NCBI GenBank assembly: GCA_031268515.1
Contig: JAIRXC010000097.1
Coordinates: 1 to 39,634, forward strand
Direction: 5' to 3'
Length of the DNA stretch: 39,634 bases
Source of the DNA: Propionibacteriaceae bacterium
GTDB taxonomy: Bacteria > Actinomycetota > Actinomycetes > Propionibacteriales > Propionibacteriaceae
In this document: piece after piece, positions 17,762 to 25,051 of the stretch
Layout of the letters: each line of letters opens with the position of its first letter
Numbering within the stretch: position 1 is the stretch's first letter
Notes under the pieces: model-generated
Told to the model about the DNA's origin: nothing
Database searches by the model: none
The model's input: the letters and a program-made list of their open reading frames with translations, nothing else
Translations under genes and position numbers: made by a program

Positions 17762-19131
17762 CAGCGGCCACCGCCAGATGGAACCGCGGGGGGCGGCCCT
17801 GGCCAACTGGACAAGAGCGGCAAGCCGCCAAAGCGTCCGAGAAGGTATGACTTCTCGGTGTCCGCCGTCCCGCGGGGGCGGTAGTCCGAAAGGGCAATCA
17901 GCTCGGTGGCGCCCTCCGCGTTCTTCTCTGTGAACCACACTTGATCGCGGTCCAAAGCGAAACCATCGCCGCCATAGTTGCCTAGCAGACTCACGTCGTG
18001 TGTTGTGAATATGATTTGCGCACCCTTGGGATTGGTGACGCTCGACTGGAACAGGCTGACCACCGCCCGGACCAGCAGGGGATGCAGGCTGGAATCAATC
18101 TCGTCAACCAGCCAGACGCCCCCGCTGCTCAACGCGTGGTCAATCTGACCCGCCATCGAATACAAGATCATCGTGCCAGTCGACTCAGCAGCCCAAGGCA
18201 GAGTGACAAGGTCAGGCTGTCCGACCGACCGCAGGTGGCTCAACTTGGGTCGGCGCTGCTGTTCAATCACTGCGGCCCGAAGCCGCGCCAACGTCTCCGG
18301 GTCGTTGGGAATGGGCGGCTCGTCTGGCTCTGCCTGCACGAAAGTGAGTTGGTCTACGGGCGGGAGTTTGTCGGGCAATCGAAACTCGACGCCGCCGACG
18401 CCCGTGTCGGCGCGCCGTAGGAATTCGACGAGCCAGGCCATGAACGCCGGATCGCGGTTGGCGCGTTGCGTCGTGAGGAATTGGCACTCGTCCCACCGCC
18501 GCGGGTCAGGAGTGAAAATAGGGCTGAGCGTAAGGCGAAACCAGTCGTACACACCGGTTAGGCTCTCGTGGTTGTCGCGGGCCGCCACCGATAAGAATAA
18601 TGTGTTGTCACGAGTCGCCTCCACAAGGGACCGCTTGTGACCTGGCACATACGGTGACACCTTGATGTGCGGCCGCCCAGCCGCGTCGCGGCTGCGCCGG
18701 AACAAGGTGCGCGTGGCACGGCGGCCACCAGTTGGCTGGTTGACCCGCAGCTCCTCCGTGTCAACAACGCCATCCAAGAGGGAAAAAGCGTATGTGTAAT
18801 CTCGGTCCTCCTGACGGAACTTGATTTCCGTTGCGAACGGTTCGGCGAGCGAGGAGTCATCCAGCAGGAACGGGTATGTGGGCAACGGCACGCCGGGTTC
18901 CATGACGGCCGATCTGCGGATAATGCTTCGGACATAGTCCAGGGCTGACAGAACCGTCGACTTGCCTGAAGCATTGGCGCCGTAGATGGCGGCCACCGGG
19001 GTCAGGTCTCCCCCAGCCAGTCCGCCTTCGACTTCAAGCCGGGACTTGGCCCCTGCGCCGCTGCGCCACATCACCAGCTCTTGCGCAGTTCTCACTGAGA
19101 GAAAGTTGGCGACTTTAAAGCTGATAAGCAC
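17761..19131 (-). CDS. rloA: RloA-like AAA15/AAA21 ATPase
   Basis: 456 residues. ABC/SMC-type ATPase of the OLD/RloA group. It has an N-terminal ISFKVANFLSVRT strand, Walker A IYGANASGKSTVL (around residue 50), the signature-like AAESTGTMILYSM, Walker B GVWLVDEIDSSLHP and the switch His in IIFTTHDVSLL. Such ATPases pair with effector nucleases in phage defence. The GTG start has AGGAG about 8 bases upstream. It shares a roughly 109-base divergent intergenic region with the flippase-like gene. Base composition is somewhat less GC-rich than in the flanking genes, consistent with a mobile defence cassette. Confidence 0.87.
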   Translation of the reverse strand: MLISFKVANFLSVRTAQELVMWRSGAGAKSRLEVEGGLAGGDLTPVAAIYGANASGKSTVLSALDYVRSIIRRSAVMEPGVPLPTYPFLLDDSSLAEPFATEIKFRQEDRDYTYAFSLLDGVVDTEELRVNQPTGGRRATRTLFRRSRDAAGRPHIKVSPYVPGHKRSLVEATRDNTLFLSVAARDNHESLTGVYDWFRLTLSPIFTPDPRRWDECQFLTTQRANRDPAFMAWLVEFLRRADTGVGGVEFRLPDKLPPVDQLTFVQAEPDEPPIPNDPETLARLRAAVIEQQRRPKLSHLRSVGQPDLVTLPWAAESTGTMILYSMAGQIDHALSSGGVWLVDEIDSSLHPLLVRAVVSLFQSSVTNPKGAQIIFTTHDVSLLGNYGGDGFALDRDQVWFTEKNAEGATELIALSDYRPRGTADTEKSYLLGRFGGLPLLSSWPGPPPAVPSGGGR

Positions 19132-19240
19132 TGTCTCCTCCTGACCGGGTCAACTGACGAGATAAGCTAGTCTGTGCGTAATCATGACACAGAATCCCCA
19201 AGAACTGCTCAGATAGCTAGCGATGTAGACTTGCTTTTCT

Positions 19241-21838
19241 ATGACAGCGACAGCGTCCGGCCCGGCTACACCGTCGGAGGATCTTCCCGGCGCGCCGGCC
19301 GGCGGCGCGGCGGCTCCGGCGGCGACTGGCCCGGACGTAGGGGCAGCGGCGAGCGGCAACTTTTCGGCTCCCGCGCAGCCCGCGGCGGACACGGCGGCGC
19401 GGCCCCCTGTCCGCCTTGAGTCGGTCGATGTCGTGGACAACCCCGCCAGCCGCATCCGCTATCCCGCCGACCTCCTCGGCATCATCGTCTGCGCCGTCGC
19501 CATGGCGCTCGTCTGCGTCCTCGTCGTCATCGCCCACAACACGACCCAGGGGCTGACCGAAGACGTCCGCGCCTTCGCCACCTTGCTCCAACGCATCTTG
19601 TTCATTCCCATCGCGCTTTTGCAAACCATCCTCGCCCTATTCCCGCCCATCGCCGTCGGCGTCGACCTGCTCTGGCGCCGCCACGGCGGCCTTCTCCTAC
19701 AGGGCCTCGGAGCCGCCCTCGTCGCCTACGCCGGCAACGGCGTCATCGCCATCTTGTTGTCAGATTTCGCCTCCGACGCCCTCTTGAGCGGGCTCGTCAA
19801 CCTCCGCTCGCCGACGCTGCCCACGATGCCCGGCCAGGTCGCCGCCGTCACGGCCCTCTTGACGGCCGCCGCCGAGCCGGCCCGCCGCCGTTTGGCCACG
19901 TGGTCATGGACGCTCCTTTGGATCACGGTCGGCGTGCTCGTCATCATGTCGTCCGCCACGCTGCCAGGCATGGGCCTCAGCCTCCTGACGGGCGCCCTCG
20001 TCGGCCTCGCCACCCGCTACAGCCTCGGCGTCGCCTCCGAACGCGCCTACGGCCGTGGCCTCATCGCCGGCATCCGCCGGGCCGGCTTCGACCCGGCCCG
20101 CCTCAACCGGTCGTCCCTCGTCAACCTCGACGGCCCCGCTTCGAGGCGGCCCCGCTCCCAGGCGCCGCAGTTTTTCGCCGACCACCGTCTCTACACGATG
20201 ACGACGACCGCCGGTCAGGCCTACGACGTCATCGTCCTCGACGGCGACCGCCAACTCCTCGGCCTGCTCAGCCGTTGGTGGCGCCACCTGCGCTCCCGCG
20301 CCATCTCCGCCCGCTCGGTGACGTCGTTGCGGCAGTCGGCCGAGCGGGCGGCTCTCCTGACCTACGCGGTGCGGGCGGCGGGCGTGCGGGCGCCGGAGGT
20401 GCTCGCGATCACCGAAGCCGAGGACTCCATGATCTTCGTCCGCGAGCCCATACCTCCCTCGGACACCCTGGCCGCCCTCGCCCCCGACGACCTCGACGAC
20501 GGCCTCCTAGGCGACATGTGGGCGGAGTTGCTCAAGGCCAACCGGGCCGGCATCGTCCACCGGGCCTTGACAGACCAGGTTTTCCGGGTCGAAACCCAAG
20601 CCGACGGGTCGCGGCGGCTGTGGCTGCTCGGCTGGGAAACCGGCGACGTCGCCAGCTCCGACCTCGCCTTGCGTATCGATTTGACTCAGCTTTTGGCGCT
20701 CCTCGCCCTCAAGGTCGGCCCAGCCCGAGCCGTGGCGTCGGCGGCGGCGGCCCTCAGCCCGGCCGACCTCAAAGCCCTCGGCCCCCTGTTGCAAACCCCG
20801 GCTCTGCCGGCTCGGACCCGCGCCCAGATGCGAGACGACAAGACGCTCTTGTCACAGCTGCGAGAGGGGCTGGTCGAGCAGGCTCCCGAAACCGAAGTCG
20901 CCCAACAGCAAATCGTCCGCGTCGGCGCCCGTACGGTCATCACCTGGCTGCTCACGGCGATCGCCTTGTTCATCGTTTTGACGAGCTTCAACCTCAACGC
21001 CGTGAGCGACGCTTTGGGCAGGAGCGACTGGCGGTGGGCGTTGGCGGCGTTCGGCCTCGGCCTCGTCGGCGTGTTCGGCGCCGCTCTCATCCTCGTCGCC
21101 TTCGCGCCGGTCCGGATCGGCCTCGCGGCGGCTTGGGCGACCCAATTGGCGGCTTCCTACGTCGCCGTCTCCGTCCCCGCCGGCATCGGCACGGCCGGCG
21201 TCAACCTCCGCGTCCTCACGAAACGGGGCGTCTCAACTTCCCTGGCCACGGCCACGGCCGCTCTCATCCAGGTCTCTCAGATCGGCGCGACCGCCCTCGC
21301 GCTCGTCGTCTTGACACTTGTCACGGGGGCGAACCAGGCGGTTCCCTTCCAACTCACGCCGGCTATTTTGGCTGTCATCGCGGCGCTGGCCGTCGCCGGG
21401 GGCGTGGTCTTCGCCTTGCCTAGGCCGCGGACCTGGCTCCTCGACCGGGTCCGGCCGACGTTGGAACGGACCTGGCCGCGTCTCGTCGAGTTGGTCTCCA
21501 ACCCAGGCCGCCTGGCTCTCGGTTTGAGCGGCAATCTCATCATGCTGCTCGGCTATGCGGCGGCTTTCCAGGCCGCTCTCATGTCCTTCGGCCAGGACCT
21601 CTCCTTGGTTTCCAGTTCCGTGGCCTACCTGCTCGGCAACTCGGCCGGTTCGGCCGCCCCGACCCCAGGCGGCATGGGCGCCATCGAGGCGGCGGAGATG
21701 GCGGCCCTCGGCGCCGCGGGCGTCAACGCGGGCGTCGCCGCCTCGGTCGTGGTGGTCTTCCGGCTGGCGACCTTCTGGGTGCGCATCCCCTTGGGCTGGC
21801 TCATGATGCGGGCGTTAGAACGCCGCGCCGTGCTGTGA
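19241..21838 (+). CDS. Lysylphosphatidylglycerol synthase/UPF0104-type flippase-like membrane protein with degenerate kinase-like domain
   Basis: 865 residues. A long Ala/Pro-rich N-terminus (about 70 residues) is followed by several membrane segments. A soluble middle region (about 300-480) has the layout of the kinase-like domain found in actinobacterial relatives. A C-terminal bundle of membrane segments then carries the family motifs VAVSVPAGIGTAGVNLRVLTKRG and LLGNSAGSAAPTPGGMGAIE. The C-terminal part resembles the flippase half of MprF, but the aminoacyl-transferase domain is absent. In the kinase-like region the catalytic loop reads HRALTDQVFRVE (around residue 440) and the usual DF(G) position reads LLGWETGD, so catalysis looks lost. 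The role is probably moving or sensing a lipid-linked substrate; this is uncertain. Confidence 0.8.
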   Translation: MTATASGPATPSEDLPGAPAGGAAAPAATGPDVGAAASGNFSAPAQPAADTAARPPVRLESVDVVDNPASRIRYPADLLGIIVCAVAMALVCVLVVIAHNTTQGLTEDVRAFATLLQRILFIPIALLQTILALFPPIAVGVDLLWRRHGGLLLQGLGAALVAYAGNGVIAILLSDFASDALLSGLVNLRSPTLPTMPGQVAAVTALLTAAAEPARRRLATWSWTLLWITVGVLVIMSSATLPGMGLSLLTGALVGLATRYSLGVASERAYGRGLIAGIRRAGFDPARLNRSSLVNLDGPASRRPRSQAPQFFADHRLYTMTTTAGQAYDVIVLDGDRQLLGLLSRWWRHLRSRAISARSVTSLRQSAERAALLTYAVRAAGVRAPEVLAITEAEDSMIFVREPIPPSDTLAALAPDDLDDGLLGDMWAELLKANRAGIVHRALTDQVFRVETQADGSRRLWLLGWETGDVASSDLALRIDLTQLLALLALKVGPARAVASAAAALSPADLKALGPLLQTPALPARTRAQMRDDKTLLSQLREGLVEQAPETEVAQQQIVRVGARTVITWLLTAIALFIVLTSFNLNAVSDALGRSDWRWALAAFGLGLVGVFGAALILVAFAPVRIGLAAAWATQLAASYVAVSVPAGIGTAGVNLRVLTKRGVSTSLATATAALIQVSQIGATALALVVLTLVTGANQAVPFQLTPAILAVIAALAVAGGVVFALPRPRTWLLDRVRPTLERTWPRLVELVSNPGRLALGLSGNLIMLLGYAAAFQAALMSFGQDLSLVSSSVAYLLGNSAGSAAPTPGGMGAIEAAEMAALGAAGVNAGVAASVVVVFRLATFWVRIPLGWLMMRALERRAVL

Positions 21839-21939
21839 GCCGTACGGCCATGGCTGACCGGGAAGGCCACCCGGCAAGCACTGCTCGGTGCCGCCAACAG
21901 CCGTGCTGTGGCGCGGCCGGCCGCGGCTGACCGGGAAGA
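21827..21939. repeat. Direct repeat with 73-base offset across the 3' end of the flippase-like gene
   Basis: GCCGTGCTGTG at 21827 recurs at 21900, and GGCTGACCGGGAAG at 21852 recurs at 21925, both with the same 73-base offset. The first copy includes the stop codon of the 19241 gene. The second fills the gap before the convergent rsmA. This is a diverged tandem duplication of about 73 bases rather than two unrelated sites. Confidence 0.6.
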
Positions 21940-21951
21940 CTTCGCCTTGTC

Positions 21952-22932
21952 TCAAGAAACCTTTAAATAGCCGGCTAGGCGCGCGAAATCTTCGATCCCC
22001 AGGGTTTCGCCGCGGGCTTCCGGGGAGATTCCCGCCGCCGCCAGGGCCGAACGCAGCCGGTCCGCCTCGTAGCGGTCCGCCAGGGCTGAACGCAGCATCT
22101 TGCGGCGGCGGGCGAAAGCGGCGTCGACAAGGGCGAAAACTTCTTGCCGGCTGGCCGGAGAGGCCGGCGGGTCACGGCGAGTCAGGCGGACAAGGCCCGA
22201 TTCGACGTTGGGTTTAGGCCAAAAGACGCTGGCTGGGACGGTTCCGGCGCGGGCCGCGGCGGCGTGCCAGGCCAGCTTGGCCGAAGGGATGCCGTAGACC
22301 TTGGAGCCGGGGGGCGCGGCCAGGCGGTCGGCCACTTCGAGTTGGACCATGACGAGCCCGCCTGTCAGCGTCGGCCAGGCGGCGAGGGCGTGGAGGAGGG
22401 CGGGGACGGCGACGTTGTAGGGGAGGTTGGCGACCAGACAGGTCGGCGGCGGCCCCGGCAGAGCCGTGATCGCCAAGGCGTCCGCCTCGACTGCCCAGAG
22501 CGGGCCGTCCGCGCCGGTCCAGGCGCCGTCGTAGGCGTCCTCTCGGGGTCCGCTGAAACTGTCGCGGGGAAAGCCGCCAGAGCCGCCCGGCCCGGGAAGA
22601 CCGCCGGAATCGTCCGGCCCAGGAAAGCCGCCGCTTGGAAGCGGGCCGGCAAGGCCTAGTTCCGCCATTGTCTGGGGCAGCCGGCGGGCCAGCGCCGGCT
22701 CGACCTCTACGGCGACGACGCGGGCGCCGGCCGCGAGCAGGCCGGCGGTCAGAGAGCCCAGGCCGGGGCCGATCTCCAGCACCGTGTCATCCGGGCCGAC
22801 GCCCGCGGCTTCGACAATCCGGCGCACCGTGTTGGCGTCTATGACGAAGTTCTGGCCCCGCCGTTTGCTCGGCCGCAACTGGAGTTCGGCGGCCAGGCGG
22901 CGTACGGACGAGGGGTCCAGCAAGGCCGTCAC
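21952..22932 (-). CDS. rsmA: 16S rRNA dimethyladenosine transferase (A1518/A1519), with an unusual insertion
   Basis: 326 residues; dimethylates two adjacent adenines near the 3' end of 16S rRNA. Motifs: [12 protein letters not shown] loop [12 protein letters not shown], acidic VVAVEVEP, catalytic [21 protein letters not shown] and [11 protein letters not shown]. The GTG at 22932 is chosen because it overlaps the tatD stop as GTGA and gives the normal N-terminus [21 protein letters not shown]-like; an ATG 12 codons earlier is inside tatD. Residues about 97-144 are a Gly/Pro/Ser-rich low-complexity insertion ([20 protein letters not shown]) between the SAM-binding half and the following strand. 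A tight loop is usual there. Confidence 0.95.
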   Translation of the reverse strand: MTALLDPSSVRRLAAELQLRPSKRRGQNFVIDANTVRRIVEAAGVGPDDTVLEIGPGLGSLTAGLLAAGARVVAVEVEPALARRLPQTMAELGLAGPLPSGGFPGPDDSGGLPGPGGSGGFPRDSFSGPREDAYDGAWTGADGPLWAVEADALAITALPGPPPTCLVANLPYNVAVPALLHALAAWPTLTGGLVMVQLEVADRLAAPPGSKVYGIPSAKLAWHAAAARAGTVPASVFWPKPNVESGLVRLTRRDPPASPASRQEVFALVDAAFARRRKMLRSALADRYEADRLRSALAAAGISPEARGETLGIEDFARLAGYLKVS

Positions 22933-23876
22933 CGGGGGCCGGCCGTCGCGTCGGCCGACGAGTGACATCCCTCGCTGGTTGGCGCGTGGCCTCCCGTATC
23001 AGCTGTCGTGTCGTCGCCCCAGGGACCGCCGAAGGCGGCGGTGGCGTTGTCAGCCAGGAGGCGCGCCGTCCAGGCCAGATCCCAGCCTCGCAGTTGGGCG
23101 ATGCAGCGGACGGTGTGGGGAAGGAGGTACGGGGAGTTGGGGCGGCCGCGGGCGGGCACGGGAGTGAGGTAGGGGGCGTCCGTTTCGACCAGGAGTTGCT
23201 CTGGCGGCGTCACGGCCAGAGCCTCCCGTAGGAAAGCGTTGGCTTTGTAGGTGATGACGCCGGGAAAACTCAACCAGTCGCCGCGGGCGACACAGCGGCG
23301 GGCGTGGTCGGCGTCGCCGGAGAAACAATGCATCACGACGCGGTCGGGGCGGGCCGAGCCGGCCAGGACGTCGAGGACGTCGGCGTGGGCGTCGCGGTCG
23401 TGGATGACGAGAGCAAGGCCACAGGCGGCGGCCAGTTCGATGTGGGCCGCGAAAGCGTCGCGTTGGCGGGCCTGGCCTGCCGGGTCAGTCGTGCGGAAAT
23501 AGTCAAGGCCGGTTTCCCCGATGGCCCGGACGTGAGGACCCGCGGCGGCCAGCCTTCCGATCGCCGCCAGCCCCTCGGCCAGCCGCTCGGGGTGGCGGGC
23601 GACCTCGTTGGGGTGAAGGGCGACGGCGGCCACGACGGCGGGTTGGCGGGCCGCGAACTGGACAGCCCAAGCCGAGTCCGCCGCGTCGCAGCCGACCTGG
23701 ACGAAGCGGGTCACGCCAACGGCCGCCGCGGCGGCGAGGGCGTCTTCCGGGGCCAGGCCGGAACGCTCGGCTGTGGCGTCAAAGTGGGTGTGGGAGTCCG
23801 TGGCCGGGGCCGGCAGGGGCGTCGGCGGCTCGGGCAAACCAAGCCCGGCCAAAAGTTCGCCCAAGGGCACAGTCAT
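22929..23876 (-). CDS. tatD: TatD-family metal-dependent hydrolase (putative DNase)
   Basis: About 315 residues from ATG 23876. Metal ligands are in the expected order: DSHTHFD near the start, the Glu of [10 protein letters not shown], His of [17 protein letters not shown], and the Asp of [11 protein letters not shown]. The family has 3'-5' exonuclease or related hydrolase activity. The C-terminal roughly 25 residues are a Thr/Gly/His-rich tail. It is translationally coupled to rsmA by a 4-base overlap, as in many actinobacteria. An ATG 10 codons upstream (23906) is the alternative start. Confidence 0.93.
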   Translation of the reverse strand: MTVPLGELLAGLGLPEPPTPLPAPATDSHTHFDATAERSGLAPEDALAAAAAVGVTRFVQVGCDAADSAWAVQFAARQPAVVAAVALHPNEVARHPERLAEGLAAIGRLAAAGPHVRAIGETGLDYFRTTDPAGQARQRDAFAAHIELAAACGLALVIHDRDAHADVLDVLAGSARPDRVVMHCFSGDADHARRCVARGDWLSFPGVITYKANAFLREALAVTPPEQLLVETDAPYLTPVPARGRPNSPYLLPHTVRCIAQLRGWDLAWTARLLADNATAAFGGPWGDDTTADTGGHAPTSEGCHSSADATAGPR

Positions 23877-23944
23877 GGGCGGCACCGTATCACAACGCCG
23901 CATCACAACGTCGCAGCGATGATCATCCGCTCAAGACAGTATAA

Positions 23945-24039
23945 GTTTGCCAAACGGGGAGCCGCAGCCAGCTGGCAGACGTGAGGGCAGTGCCGCGAGA
24001 CAGCTTGCCCAAGGCAGCTCAGGTTTGCCTACGGGGAGC
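23945..24039. repeat. Short direct repeat near the rsmI stop codon
   Basis: GTTTGCCAAACGGGGAGC at 23945-23962 recurs as GTTTGCCTACGGGGAGC at 24023-24039 (one gap, one mismatch). The second copy contains the rsmI stop. The 152-base gap between rsmI and tatD has no gene. Confidence 0.45.
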
Positions 24040-24883
24040 GGCGGGCCACGAGGGCCGCGTAAAGCTCTTTGCGGTCCGCGCCCCGGCGTTTGGCGACTTC
24101 AGCGGCCGCCGCCGATGGTTTGACGCCGGTTGCCATGAGAGCTTCGGCCTCGGCTGCGAGGTCCGCCGCCGCAGCGGGGAGCGGCGGGTCGGCTCCGGCC
24201 ACGACGACCGTGACCTCCCCTCGCACCTCGCCGGCGGCCCAAGTTGCGAGGTCTGCCAAAGGACCGCGGACAACTTCTTCGTGGCGTTTCGTCAGCTCCC
24301 GGCAGACCGCGCCTGGCCGGTCGGAGCCGAAGGCTTCGACCAGGGCGGCGAGAAAGGCGGCCAACCGGTGCGGAGCCTCAAAAAACACCATTGTCCGTTG
24401 CTCTTCCGCCAGCTCGGCCAAACGGGCGGCCCGCGGCCCCGGCTTGCGGGGCAGAAAACCCTCGAAACAGAACCGGTCGCTCGGCAGTCCGGAGACGGCC
24501 AAGGCGGTCAAAACGGCGGAGGGACCGGGCACAGCGCCAACGCGGGCGCCGACGGCGAGAGCGGCTTGGACAGCCCGATAGCCAGGATCTGAGACCAATG
24601 GCATCCCCGCGTCTGTCACGAGGACGACCGTGCCGCCGGCCGCCAGAGCCGCCGCCAAATCACCGGCCCGGGCGGATTCGTTGCCTTCGAAATAAGAGAT
24701 GACGGGGGCAGCGGGCGCGATGCCCAGCCGGGCCGTCAAGGCTCGGAAACGGCGGGTGTCTTCGGCCGCGATGAGGTCGGCGCTTAGGAGGGCCTCAAGA
24801 AGGGCCGGGGAAGCGTCGCGGCGGTCCCCGATCGGGGTCCCGGCGAGGATGAGCTGCCCCGGCCCGGCGTCCGCCTCCGCCAT
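24029..24883 (-). CDS. rsmI: 16S rRNA (cytidine1402-2'-O)-methyltransferase
   Basis: 284 residues; SAM-dependent tetrapyrrole-methylase fold. Pieces in order: LILAGTPIGDRRDAS, LIAAEDTRRFRAL, YFEGNES, VLVTDAGMPLVSDPGYR, VPGPSAVLTALAVSGLP, CFEGFLPRKPG, FFEAPHRLAA and CRELTKRHEEVVRGPL. The C-terminal region with KPSAAAAEVAKRRGADRKELY matches the RsmI tail. A G-rich ribosome-binding stretch precedes the ATG. It is the last of the rRNA-modification/TatD group here and stands divergent to the glycopolymer locus. Confidence 0.96.
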   Translation of the reverse strand: MAEADAGPGQLILAGTPIGDRRDASPALLEALLSADLIAAEDTRRFRALTARLGIAPAAPVISYFEGNESARAGDLAAALAAGGTVVLVTDAGMPLVSDPGYRAVQAALAVGARVGAVPGPSAVLTALAVSGLPSDRFCFEGFLPRKPGPRAARLAELAEEQRTMVFFEAPHRLAAFLAALVEAFGSDRPGAVCRELTKRHEEVVRGPLADLATWAAGEVRGEVTVVVAGADPPLPAAAADLAAEAEALMATGVKPSAAAAEVAKRRGADRKELYAALVARRSP

Positions 24884-25051
24884 GGATCCCCCCCTGTCGT
24901 AGCCTGTGCTTCGGTCCGCTGTCTGGCGCGGCCGCCGGCGCCCGCTGTGCGGGCAGCCATCGGTTTAGGGTAGCTGTCAGCGGTGCCGCGGCCTTCTGCG
25001 GCACTTGGAGGGGCGCCTAAATAGACCAGGCGGCCTTCCGGACCATGAGGT

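Noticed and set aside
17762-17938. N-terminal extension of rloB
   Set aside because: It lies fully inside the rloA coding region and the TGATG overlap at 17761 gives a standard coupled start.
19900-21423. A 507-codon + strand frame overlapping the flippase-like gene
   Set aside because: Arg/Pro-rich out-of-frame reading of a strongly supported membrane protein gene.
22933-22968. Longer RsmA N-terminus from an ATG at 22968
   Set aside because: The GTG at 22932 overlaps the tatD stop by 4 bases and gives the usual family N-terminus.
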